Shown: in pieces, positions 32,369 to 40,705 of the stretch
How the letters are laid out: the number at the start of each line of letters is the position of its first letter
How positions within the stretch are numbered: the stretch's first letter is position 1
NCBI RefSeq assembly: GCF_030160395.1
Contig: NZ_BSOG01000002.1
Location: forward strand, 697,280-761,279
Length of the DNA: 64,000 nucleotides
From: Chitinimonas prasina
GTDB lineage: Bacteria > Pseudomonadota > Gammaproteobacteria > Burkholderiales > Chitinimonadaceae
Direction: 5' to 3'
Program-made: the position numbers and the translations under genes
Notes under the pieces: generated by a model
Database searches by the model: none
What the model was told of the DNA's origin: nothing
The model's input: the letters and a program-made list of their open reading frames with translations, nothing else

Positions 32369-33355
32369 TCAGGCTACGCGCCGCCGCTGCGCCAGCACGC
32401 CCACCTCCACCGCGGCTATGGCCTTGGCCTGATTCATATCGTCGACATAACCTATGCCATAAAGGCAGCAGGCCAGTTGATTCACAATGGGTGTGGGTAC
32501 CGGCACGTCGCCCGCCAGCACAGCCTGTATCCAGCGCGCCGTTGCGGCGGCATCCAGGCTGGCCGGCAGCATGCCGGTGGGGCTGAACGAGCCATTTTCA
32601 GCGCGGAACAGTACTTCCTGCTCACCATCGCGCAGCAGGTCTATCTCAGGTCGGTGACGCGGGTCGGCAAAGGGCTCACCCTCGGTGCCCATCAGCACCA
32701 GTGCGCGACGTCGGCGGCCCAGGCAGATCAGCCGAAAGCGTTCCAACCGGTCGGCATGGGTGGCGCCTATTACGGTCAGCGCCCGCGCATCTTCAAACGG
32801 TTGCAACAACTTGGCCGCCTGGTGCCCCAGGTGCCGCACGCCCAGGCGGGCGCGCAAGGCCAAGAGACCAGCCAGCCCCGGCGCCAGCGCCCCAACAGGC
32901 AGGAACACCAGCCCTTCGCGGGTCAACACCTCATCAGCCCGCGCCAGGTTCGCCACTGGCATGATGCCCAACTCACGCAACACATAGGCAGTAGCTACTC
33001 TGCCGTGGCCATCCAGTTCGCCATGTAGCAGCACCGGTATTTCAAACCGTCGCAGCAGCAAGGCCAGCAGCGGGGTCAGGTTGGGAAAGCCGCGTGCACC
33101 ACCATAAGTGGGCAGTACCACGGCCGGCTTCTCTCCCCCCGCCAGCTTAGCCGTACGCGCCGCCAGGGCTTCGGCTGCGCCATCCAGCTCATCGATATGC
33201 TCGCCCTTGAGGCGCAGGGCCATCAGCAAGGCACCCAGCTCAAAATCGGGTATGCCGCCATCCAGCATGGCCGCAAACAGGCTGCGTGCTTCATCCTGAT
33301 TCAGATCGCGCGGGTCGCTGCTTGTCATGGCTTTCAGCAGCCGGGTGTAGCTCAT
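32369..33355 (-). CDS. ybiB: YbiB, TrpD-like nucleic-acid-binding protein
   Basis: A 328-residue protein of the glycosyltransferase family 3 fold, related to TrpD but in the YbiB branch: 'LFAAMLDGGIPDFELGALLMALRLKGE', 'VVLPTYGGARGFPNLTPLLALLL', 'LLHGELDGHGRVATAYVL' (in pieces). YbiB binds nucleic acid rather than making tryptophan. The ATG at 33355 is chosen because AAGGAG lies seven bases upstream. Confidence 0.9.
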   Translation of the reverse strand: MSYTRLLKAMTSSDPRDLNQDEARSLFAAMLDGGIPDFELGALLMALRLKGEHIDELDGAAEALAARTAKLAGGEKPAVVLPTYGGARGFPNLTPLLALLLRRFEIPVLLHGELDGHGRVATAYVLRELGIMPVANLARADEVLTREGLVFLPVGALAPGLAGLLALRARLGVRHLGHQAAKLLQPFEDARALTVIGATHADRLERFRLICLGRRRRALVLMGTEGEPFADPRHRPEIDLLRDGEQEVLFRAENGSFSPTGMLPASLDAAATARWIQAVLAGDVPVPTPIVNQLACCLYGIGYVDDMNQAKAIAAVEVGVLAQRRRVA

Positions 33356-33516
33356 GCCTTGTCTCCTTATTGTGGATGGCAGCAACTACCCAGCAATGGC
33401 CGTGCCATCTGAATAAGGCGGTTTTTTGGAGAATGCCTGGCAGATTTGGCGCTGCCAAGGTGCATGGCCAGCCCGCTTACGCACCAGTACCGCACAGTGG
33501 GCGGGGCACCAAGGCT

Positions 33517-34029
33517 CTAAGGTAGATAATCGACCAGCAGGCCGCTGGTGCGCCTCAGGCGTTGAGACAGCAAGCGCCCCAGGCGGCGCAGTATCTTGAG
33601 CGCAATGACGGGCCGCTCAACACACAAGCGGTCAAAGGCCTCGCGTGACAACAGGGCAATCTGGGTATCGACCGGCGCCATCACCGTGGCCGAGCGCGGC
33701 TCCCCATCCAGTATGGCCATCTCGCCAAACACCTTGCCGGCCGACATGCTGTACAACGGCTTGCCCGAGGCCTCATCGTTGCGCTTGGTAACGATCAAGC
33801 GCCCATCCAGCACCATGCCCATATAGCCGGCGGCCTCGCCCTCTTTGAACAGCACCGTACCCGCTGGCAGGGCAAAGGCCTTGAGCTGGGTGGCAAGATG
33901 GCCGATTTCGGCACCATCCAGCTCAGTCAGCGCCTCGCTCCCATCAAGCTTGGCGCGCAGACTTGGGGTGGTGAGCAGGTCGAAAGCATCCAGTTTCAGG
34001 GTTTTCAGGCTGGTATCGGCTTGTGACAT
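33517..34029 (-). CDS. Cyclic-nucleotide-binding domain protein
   Basis: A 170-residue protein with one Crp-type cNMP-binding domain (~45-150): 'LPAGTVLFKEGEAAGYMGMVL', 'GKVFGEMAILDGEPRSATV' containing the phosphate-binding cassette with the key Glu and Arg. It has no HTH or enzymatic domain, so it probably acts as a sensor that binds a partner. The 5' flank to 34156 contains no other gene. Confidence 0.88.
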   Translation of the reverse strand: MSQADTSLKTLKLDAFDLLTTPSLRAKLDGSEALTELDGAEIGHLATQLKAFALPAGTVLFKEGEAAGYMGMVLDGRLIVTKRNDEASGKPLYSMSAGKVFGEMAILDGEPRSATVMAPVDTQIALLSREAFDRLCVERPVIALKILRRLGRLLSQRLRRTSGLLVDYLP

Positions 34030-34156
34030 GGTCGTTAGACAAAGCGCTATCAGGTAGCTTCATTCTAGGCCCGACCACGCCTGCGCCGCCATCAATACCC
34101 GTGCCTACTTTCACCGTTCGCTGCCCAAGGCCAGCCAGCCGCGCTACAGTAGCGCC

Positions 34157-34933
34157 ATGCTCGATCTTATCGATACCCATTGCCACCTGGATGCCCCCGA
34201 GTTCGACGCTGACCGCGACGCCGTGGTGGCGCGGGCGCGTGATGGTGGCGTACATACGCTGGTCGTGCCCGCCATCTCGCTGGACACCATCCCCGCCACG
34301 CTCGCCATGCGGCAGCGCTATGGCTGCCCGGTTGCGCTGGGCTTTCATCCCATCTACGAGCGCAGCCACCGGGATGCCCATCTGCCTGCGCTACAAGCCT
34401 TGATCGAAGCCGAGCGTCCAGTCGCCGTGGGCGAGATAGGCCTGGACTTTTTTGTGCCGGGCCTGGATGCCAACCGCCAGACCGAGCTGTTTGCCGCCCA
34501 GCTCAAGCTGGCCCGCGACTTCGACTTGCCGGTGCTGCTGCATATACGTAAATCGCAGGATCAGGTTCTGAAGCAGTTGCGGCGCTTTGGCATACGGCGT
34601 GGCATAGCGCATGCCTTCAATGGCAGCCCGCAACAGGCAGATGCCTATATAGCGCAGGGCATGAAACTGGGCTTTGGCGGCAACCTTACCTTCGAGCGCG
34701 CCCTCAATATCCGCCGGCTGGCTACCAACTTGCCATTGGACAGCATCGTGCTGGAGACCGACGCCCCCGATATCTCGCCCGAGTGGGCCTATCAGCAACG
34801 CAATGAACCCGCCTACTTGCCGTGCATAGCCGGCCTGTTGGCCGAACTGCGGGGCATGGACCCCGCCAGCCTGGCTCAGGCCACCAGCAAAAATGCACGA
34901 GCGGTACTCGACCTGCCAGCTATGAAAGATTAG
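34157..34933 (+). CDS. TatD-family metal-dependent DNase/hydrolase
   Basis: A 258-residue TIM-barrel hydrolase of the TatD family: 'IDTHCHLDAPEFDADRDAV' (metal-binding HxH), 'GFHPIYE' , 'AVGEIGLDFF', 'LPVLLHIRKSQDQVLKQL', 'HAFNGSPQQADAYIAQGMKLG', 'VLETDAPDISP'. It is closest in look to YjjV/TatD deoxyribonucleases. All metal ligands (His, His, Glu, His, His, Asp) are present. Confidence 0.93.
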   Translation: MLDLIDTHCHLDAPEFDADRDAVVARARDGGVHTLVVPAISLDTIPATLAMRQRYGCPVALGFHPIYERSHRDAHLPALQALIEAERPVAVGEIGLDFFVPGLDANRQTELFAAQLKLARDFDLPVLLHIRKSQDQVLKQLRRFGIRRGIAHAFNGSPQQADAYIAQGMKLGFGGNLTFERALNIRRLATNLPLDSIVLETDAPDISPEWAYQQRNEPAYLPCIAGLLAELRGMDPASLAQATSKNARAVLDLPAMKD

Positions 34934-34968
34934 GCTAATATATAAATTCAAACATCTTAGAGAACACC

Positions 34969-35751
34969 ATGCCACTCTCTCGCCTGCTGCTGCCTATCGT
35001 GTGCTGCCTGACCCTGTCTGGCGCCTCGGCGGCCGAGGCGACCTGGCGTTTCTGCCACGAGGATAACGAAACCTACCCGTGGATCATGAAAGACCGCGAA
35101 GGCCTCTATGCCACCATGGCCAAACTGGCAGCCAAGCGTGTCGATGCCCGTATCGAACTGGTGTGGCTACCCTGGAAGCGCTGCCTGGCCGACGTCAAGA
35201 ACGGCGTCATGGATGGGGTGGTGGGCGCAGGCTTTCTGCAGGAGCGTTGCGAGATCGGCGTCTACCCAGGCGAGCCTTGCAAGCCTGACACAGCCCAGAG
35301 ACTGTATATCGACCGCTTTCCGCTCTACCGCAACCGCGCCAGCACGCTAGGCTGGGACGGCCAGAAGGTGATCGGCCAGCGCAAGCCTATTGCCGTTCAA
35401 CCGGGCTTTGTCGCAGCCCGCATGCTCAAGCAGATGGGTGCCCAGGTAGACGAGACCGACAAGGAACCCTACCAGATACTGCGCAAGGTATCGGCCGGCA
35501 TGGTCGATGGCGCGATACTGCAGGCACCGGTAGCCGACCCCCTGCTCAAGGAGGTTGCTGATTTTGGCGCCACAATCGAGCGGCTGCCCATCTCATTCCA
35601 GGAATACCCCACTTATCTGGTGGTATCGCACCAACGCTACAAGGCCGATCCCAAGCGCGTCAAAGCCATCTGGCAGGCCTTTGTGCAGGCGCGCGACTCC
35701 AACGAATACCAGGCCGCCAAGGCCAGCCTGAATTACAACGAGGCCGACTGA
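34969..35751 (+). CDS. Periplasmic amino-acid-binding-type (SBP family 3) protein
   Basis: A 260-residue exported protein with a signal peptide ending at 'GASAAEA'. It has the look of bacterial extracellular solute-binding protein family 3: 'WIMKDREGLYATMAKLAAKR', 'IELVWLPWKRCLADVKNGVMDG'. No transporter genes stand next to it, so it may be an orphan binding protein or sensor. An AT-rich promoter-like tract (TATATAAA) precedes it. Confidence 0.75.
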   Translation: MPLSRLLLPIVCCLTLSGASAAEATWRFCHEDNETYPWIMKDREGLYATMAKLAAKRVDARIELVWLPWKRCLADVKNGVMDGVVGAGFLQERCEIGVYPGEPCKPDTAQRLYIDRFPLYRNRASTLGWDGQKVIGQRKPIAVQPGFVAARMLKQMGAQVDETDKEPYQILRKVSAGMVDGAILQAPVADPLLKEVADFGATIERLPISFQEYPTYLVVSHQRYKADPKRVKAIWQAFVQARDSNEYQAAKASLNYNEAD

Positions 35752-35884
35752 CCATCGAGCCGGCTCGGGGCGCGCGGCCGGTACAATCCGTCGGCGAGCT
35801 TGTTTAGATTCACCAGCGCCTCGTACCCATACCCCATTGCGGGACTATCTCGTGTGCTTGACGTCAAATCGCTGCGCGTCATGG

Positions 35885-36652
35885 CTAACCGCGCGACGCA
35901 TTGCAGACAGGGCACGCAGTATCGCGCTTGAAGCGCAAGGTACGCCAGTTGTGGCTGCGCAAATCCAGCGTCACCAGCTTGCCGAGCGGGATATCGGGCA
36001 TGCCTATCAGCAGCTTCAGCGCCTCGGCCGCCTGCATGGCGCCAATAATGCCGACCAAGGGCGCAAACACCCCGAATGTGGCACACGGACCATCGCTGGC
36101 CTCGCCTTCTTCAGGGAACAAGCAGCGGTAGCAGGGACTATCCGCCACGCGCGTATCAAACACCGCAAACTGCCCATCAAAACGCACCGCCGCCCCTGAC
36201 ACCAAGGGCTTGCCTTGCGCCACACAAGCCCGGTTGACAGCGTGGCGCGTAGGGAAGTTGTCAGAGCAATCCAGCACCACATCAGCCCTGGCCACGGCTT
36301 CAATCAAGGCCTCGCCAGCCAGCCGCTGGGCCATGGGCTCTACCCGTACCTGGGGGTTGATGCCGGCCAGCGTCTGGCGGGCAGAATCCACCTTGCTCAG
36401 GCCCAGGCTATCCTGGCGATGCACGATCTGCCGCTGCAGATTGGTCAGTTCCACCGTATCCGCATCAGCCAGCATCAAATGGCCTACCCCGGCAGAAGCC
36501 AGATAGAGCGCGGCAGGCGAGCCCAGCCCACCCACCCCGATAATCAAGGCGGTGGCATCCGCCAGCTTGCGCTGGCCCTCGATACCCACCTCATCCAGCA
36601 GGATATGGCGGCTGTAGCGCAGCAGTTCGTCATCAGAAAAATCGTGAGGCAT
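35885..36652 (-). CDS. moeB: MoeB/ThiF-type adenylyltransferase
   Basis: A 255-residue E1-like enzyme that adenylates the C-terminal glycine of MoaD or ThiS. It has 'LLRYSRHILLDEVGIEGQRKL', 'ALIIGVGGLGSPAALYLASAGVG' (ATP-binding loop), 'LTNLQRQIVHRQDSLG', 'DCSDNFPTRHAVNRACV' (quoted in parts) and C-terminal Cys pairs for zinc. The ATG at 36652 gives the family start 'PHDFSDDELLRYSRH'. MoeB and ThiF cannot be told apart from sequence here. Confidence 0.92.
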   Translation of the reverse strand: MPHDFSDDELLRYSRHILLDEVGIEGQRKLADATALIIGVGGLGSPAALYLASAGVGHLMLADADTVELTNLQRQIVHRQDSLGLSKVDSARQTLAGINPQVRVEPMAQRLAGEALIEAVARADVVLDCSDNFPTRHAVNRACVAQGKPLVSGAAVRFDGQFAVFDTRVADSPCYRCLFPEEGEASDGPCATFGVFAPLVGIIGAMQAAEALKLLIGMPDIPLGKLVTLDLRSHNWRTLRFKRDTACPVCNASRG

Positions 36653-36697
36653 AGCGTGCTCTGGCCAGCGGATAGTCGATACCGCAATCATACGCCG

Positions 36698-37765
36698 CTA
36701 GCCGGCAACCTTGCGCATCAGCATCTCCATGGGTCCACGCTCAAACCAGCGCGACCAAAGATTGGCATAGAGCACGGCGCCAGTGCAGAACAGCAAGGAT
36801 GCCAGCAACACCAACTGCGGCGACTGGCTACCCAACATGCCCAGGGCCTCCAGAGCGCCCATGCCCAACAGGATATGTGCGATATACAGGGTCAGCGTTT
36901 GTCTGCCAGCACGCGTGAACACGGCCAGGCAGTGGCGCGACATACCCGGCCGCCGCGCCAATTGCTGCCCCAGCCACAGGCACGCCCCCAGCACTAGGCA
37001 AGCAGCCCCGCCACCGGCCAGCATATACAGCGGCACAGGGGGTATTGGTGCCGTACCTAGCAAGCCATGCAAGCCTGGATGCGCCGCCAAAAGGGTACGC
37101 AAACCGGCTGATAGCCCATGTGCCAGCAACATGGCCAACGCACCACCGGTCATCAATCGACATTGTGTGACCGCATCACCCAGTTGCAGGCGCCCCAGCC
37201 GTATGCCCAGCACGAAGAAGGCCAGCCAAGGCAGCAAAGGATGCCAACCATTGAACAGCAGGTTGCGGGTAAACCCCGGCAGGGTCCAGAAGTCGGTGTA
37301 GCCAAAGGTAGCCCAGTCCCAGCCCTGGCCATAATCCAGCAGGCAGGCCAGCACCACAAACCCCGACACCAGCAGGCCAATCAGTATATGCAAGCTACGG
37401 TTGCGCCAGCCCAGGCAGCATACGCCCAGGGCAAAGTAGCAGGCGTAGTAATGCAGGATATCGGCCACGAAAACACTGTAGTTGAGCAGCCCCAGAACCA
37501 GCAGAAATGCAGCCCGACGCCAGGTGGCCCGGCGCAGTGTGTCAAACGCACCGCGTGCAGCGGCAACGCTCAGGCCCACTCCGGCCAAGGTGACAAAGGT
37601 GGCCGATGCACGCCCTTCCAGCAGGTCAAACCAGTGACTCCAGCCCTGATCTGCTACCGGGCCCATCATGGCCAGCCTGAAATTCACCAGCAGCATGCCG
37701 GCAAATGCCAGGAAGCGCGCCAGATCCAAGCCTTCCAGGCGTACTGACTCAGATCTATCACGCAT
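36698..37765 (-). CDS. DUF418-family inner-membrane protein (YeiB-like)
   Basis: A 355-residue multi-spanning membrane protein: about ten hydrophobic segments, an N-terminal 'RLEGLDLARFLAFAGMLLVNF', and the C-terminal 'LYANLWSRWFERGPMEMLMR', the signature of DUF418. It overlaps the TetR gene by eight bases, so the two form a regulator/target operon. Confidence 0.85.
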   Translation of the reverse strand: MRDRSESVRLEGLDLARFLAFAGMLLVNFRLAMMGPVADQGWSHWFDLLEGRASATFVTLAGVGLSVAAARGAFDTLRRATWRRAAFLLVLGLLNYSVFVADILHYYACYFALGVCCLGWRNRSLHILIGLLVSGFVVLACLLDYGQGWDWATFGYTDFWTLPGFTRNLLFNGWHPLLPWLAFFVLGIRLGRLQLGDAVTQCRLMTGGALAMLLAHGLSAGLRTLLAAHPGLHGLLGTAPIPPVPLYMLAGGGAACLVLGACLWLGQQLARRPGMSRHCLAVFTRAGRQTLTLYIAHILLGMGALEALGMLGSQSPQLVLLASLLFCTGAVLYANLWSRWFERGPMEMLMRKVAG

Positions 37766-38378
37766 GCCGGCTCCTTACTCCCAACAGCGCCTGCACGGTG
37801 CGCAACACCGTTTCCACCGTGGCAGGCGCGGCTGTGGCTGGCAGCAGCACCGTACGAAAAGCTGCACCCTCTATGATATCCAGCACTGCCTCGGCAGCCT
37901 CTGCTGCCAGCCAGACACCAGGCGCACTGCCCGTATCGGCGGCACGCTGCAGCACATGCGCCAGGGCAGCGGCCAGATGGCGGCGGTTGTCGGCAAAGTG
38001 CTGCGCCACCGGCGGATTGCGCACGGCCTCGGCCATGACCTCTATGGTCAGCACCACGGTCTCTTGCTGCATGCAATTGGCAAGGTAGCGCCGTACAAAT
38101 ACATCCAATGCGGCAATAGCGTCGGGCTCTGTTCTCAAGCCTTCGATCAGCAGTTGCAACTCGGCGGCTTCCAGCGCCGCAATCTCAATGATCAAGGCCT
38201 CCTTGCCGCTGAAGTGGTTATACAGATTGCCCAGGCTGACCCCGGCTGCCGTGGCGATGTCGCGCATGCTGGTCTGGTGAAAGCCCTGCTGGATAAAGCA
38301 GGTCAGTGCAGCGTCCAATATGTGCAAACGCCGTAGTTCGGTCTTGTCCGAGCGCGGCAGTTTTTGTTTTGTACTCAT
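37758..38378 (-). CDS. TetR-family transcriptional regulator
   Basis: A 206-residue TetR regulator. The N-terminal HTH (~18-64) reads 'RLHILDAALTCFIQQGFHQTSMRDIATAAGVSLGNLYNHFSGKEAL' in consecutive pieces, typical. The C-terminal ligand domain is unassigned. The start at 38378 is supported by TAGGAGG nine bases upstream. A palindrome 25 bases before the start is the likely operator. It probably represses itself and the DUF418 gene. Confidence 0.92.
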   Translation of the reverse strand: MSTKQKLPRSDKTELRRLHILDAALTCFIQQGFHQTSMRDIATAAGVSLGNLYNHFSGKEALIIEIAALEAAELQLLIEGLRTEPDAIAALDVFVRRYLANCMQQETVVLTIEVMAEAVRNPPVAQHFADNRRHLAAALAHVLQRAADTGSAPGVWLAAEAAEAVLDIIEGAAFRTVLLPATAAPATVETVLRTVQALLGVRSRHA

Positions 38379-38402
38379 GCTTGATGGCCTCCTAATCAAA
38401 TT

Positions 38403-38422
38403 ATGAACGAACATTCGTTCAT
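38403..38422. promoter_or_regulatory. Palindromic operator of the TetR regulator
   Basis: ATGAACGAA-CA-TTCGTTCAT is a 20-bp perfect dyad with 9-bp arms, placed just upstream of the TetR gene. Sequences with ATTCGTTCAT-like arms are typical TetR/AcrR-type operators. Confidence 0.7.
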
Positions 38423-38502
38423 TTATCAAGTGCGCTTGTGTCACAAAAAAACAGGGCCGGTGCCCGCTCAAGTCAGCGCAGGTACCGGCCAAGGGTTGAT
38501 TT

Positions 38503-39723
38503 TCAGTCCAGGCTTACATAACGGGCACAGTGATCGGACGGCGCCACCACAGAAGGATCACGCACTGCTAGCGGTTTGCCATCCAGCGTAAAGCCCATAG
38601 GGCGCACAATGCGCTCGGCATCGCCCATGTCGGCCGCCAGTGCGCCGCTGATGACCACATGGTCTATGCCCTTGGTGTAACCGCAGTGCCAACTACCCGC
38701 CACCAGCCCGTCGCCGCCTTCACCCTCTTTGCGCAGGTGATCCAGCACCACGACGGTGCTGCCCTCAGGCTGGTTATCGTTCCACTCCGGCAGCATGGCC
38801 GAGACAACCGCATTCTCACGCGTGCCAAACTGCACCAGCGGCTTGGTGCCATAGCTATCCCGCTCCCGCAACAGGCTCCGGTTGAAGTCGCCCATCACCA
38901 CAAAGCGCTTACCCGCACGCTGGTCTATCCACTGTTCCAGCAAGGTAGTCTGCTCTGCCAGGGCGCTGCACGCCTGGTTTGGTGTTTGTCCGCGTGGCTG
39001 ATCCATGGGCTGCGACCTGCAACCAGCCTTGAGGTGCACCAACAGGAAATCCGTCGCCTTGCCATTGAGCTTGGCGCTAAAAGTCAGGCCTGGCCGCAGC
39101 GGCCGCTCACCTTCCAAGGTCAATTCCAGCACCGCCTTGATAGACGCGACATCCAACTTGATCCCGGCCGGCTTCCATGCCACCCCTATCTGCTGCGGCA
39201 TGGCCGGCACACCGGGCATGTTCGCCGTGGTCCGCACCTTCCAGCCCTCAGGCAGGACGGCTTGCACGGCAGCATCATTGCTCACTTCCTGCAGCGCCAC
39301 CAAGGTCACGCCAGCCTTGTCCAATGCCGCAAATCCCTCGCGCAGGCCTTGCAGCTTGCGCTCGTACTGCTTCCAGTCTGCCAGGTCGGGCGCAACCCGG
39401 CAGGAGGAGGCTTGCTGGTTGGGACGCTGGTAGTACACTTCGCCCAGTTCCGCCTTGCACTTGGCTTCGCGGCCATATTCCAGGCCATTGTGCACATCGC
39501 AGTACGGCAGCCCCCGCAAGGATGCGGGCATGGCTTTACCCTCCTGCTCCAGCTCCCTGGCGGTACGCCATTTCACACTGTCGCAGGCGGCAACCCAGCG
39601 GCTATGGCTGGCCTGATCCATCAGCCAGGCCAGGTTCCAGGTGGCAATACCCGCAGCCTGCGCGGGAGACAACAACAAGGCAGCCAGCAGGCCACCACCA
39701 AGGCGAGTGAGATTCTTTTGCAT
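38503..39723 (-). CDS. Exported endonuclease/exonuclease/phosphatase-family protein
   Basis: A 406-residue protein with a signal peptide ending at 'SPAQA'. The EEP fold motifs are 'IATWNLAWL', 'VALQEVSNDAAVQ', 'FVVMGDFNRSLL' and the terminal 'SDHCARYV'; the catalytic Asp/His set is intact. The substrate (nucleic acid, phosphoinositide or other phosphoester) is unknown. ATG 39723 is chosen because it opens the signal peptide. Confidence 0.85.
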   Translation of the reverse strand: MQKNLTRLGGGLLAALLLSPAQAAGIATWNLAWLMDQASHSRWVAACDSVKWRTARELEQEGKAMPASLRGLPYCDVHNGLEYGREAKCKAELGEVYYQRPNQQASSCRVAPDLADWKQYERKLQGLREGFAALDKAGVTLVALQEVSNDAAVQAVLPEGWKVRTTANMPGVPAMPQQIGVAWKPAGIKLDVASIKAVLELTLEGERPLRPGLTFSAKLNGKATDFLLVHLKAGCRSQPMDQPRGQTPNQACSALAEQTTLLEQWIDQRAGKRFVVMGDFNRSLLRERDSYGTKPLVQFGTRENAVVSAMLPEWNDNQPEGSTVVVLDHLRKEGEGGDGLVAGSWHCGYTKGIDHVVISGALAADMGDAERIVRPMGFTLDGKPLAVRDPSVVAPSDHCARYVSLD

Positions 39724-39818
39724 TAGCGAGGAAAACAGCGAGGTTAAGCAAGGCCGGCAGCACCGGCAAAACAAACGCCGCCCAGAGGCGGCGTAGCCAA
39801 CAACAGGGGCGGAGCCTA

Positions 39819-40328
39819 TCAGCCCAGCTTTTTAAGCGCCAGACTCACCATGGCTACCACCTGCTTGAGGTACTGCACATCGGTCTGTGTCCATTCCTTG
39901 ATCTCCACCGTCTGCTCGCAGCAGACTATGCCGATCTGGCTACCATCCATCTCTATGCCCACATCCAGCAAGGAATAGATATTCAAGGGTTCAAAGTAGC
40001 CCTCGTTGAAGCAACTGGTTGCAGCATGCTGGCGTGCATCGCCAGCGACTATCATGCGCATCTCGCGCATGGCCTCAAAATACGGCGCATAGTCGTCCTC
40101 ACTCAGGACCATGCCATTGCTCCACTGGTTGTCGCTGGCGTCATACAGGCTCTCGCAGATGATCTTGTCCTGCAAAGCGCCATCATAGAACCAGAAACTA
40201 CCACGGCTGCAGCCCACCTCCTGCACCACCACGCGCGCCAGCATCTGGAAGAACTTGGCTCTATCCAGCTTGCCTTCATTCAGCAGCGTGTACAGGTTCT
40301 TGAGCAGATTGGTATCGTGCATTGCCAC
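39819..40328 (-). CDS. GAF-domain protein
   Basis: A 169-residue protein consisting of one GAF domain (~22-165): 'VVQEVGCSRGSFWFYDG', then a final beta strand 'GSQIGIVCCEQT' and helix 'WTQTDVQYLKQVVAMVSLAL'. GAF domains bind small ligands or act in signalling; no output domain is attached. The start is at the GTG at 40328 or the ATG six bases later. Confidence 0.8.
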   Translation of the reverse strand: MAMHDTNLLKNLYTLLNEGKLDRAKFFQMLARVVVQEVGCSRGSFWFYDGALQDKIICESLYDASDNQWSNGMVLSEDDYAPYFEAMREMRMIVAGDARQHAATSCFNEGYFEPLNIYSLLDVGIEMDGSQIGIVCCEQTVEIKEWTQTDVQYLKQVVAMVSLALKKLG

Positions 40329-40705
40329 CCCCGTGCATAAGCCTGCCTTCTTTATAGCCCGCTCAGCGCAAAAATGCGAAAGGCCCGCGCCAGGCAGGCC
40401 TCGCGTACATCCATCCCCTCCTTGCCCAAGTCCAAGGCAGCCCCAGGCTGACGTGCTGCTTCATCAGGCGGAACCGCAGGCATCCACACGGATACCGCTT
40501 GCGGGTGGAGGCAAGGCACTGAATCAGAGGAACAACAACGCAGAACAGCTATTTCTTTTTGATTCAATGCACTACAAAAGAGTATTGCAGCGCTTTAGCA
40601 ACAATATGACAAGCAGCTTGCTGAGCAAGCGCTCGGCTTGAGACAATCGAGAGTAAATATTCAAACTACCCTCAGTCTACTCTGATGAATTACGTGGAGA
40701 ACACC
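40329..40705. other. 377-bp space before the porin gene
   Basis: No convincing gene or RNA was found. The only open frames are short and lack family or ribosome-site support. The last ~80 bases are AT-rich and probably carry the porin promoter. Confidence 0.5.

Noticed and set aside
32369-33355. Calling this gene trpD (anthranilate phosphoribosyltransferase)
   Set aside because: It has the YbiB-branch features and lies away from the trp genes.
40352-40567. 71-residue minus-strand frame before the porin
   Set aside because: No ribosome site and no family-like pattern; left as unassigned space.
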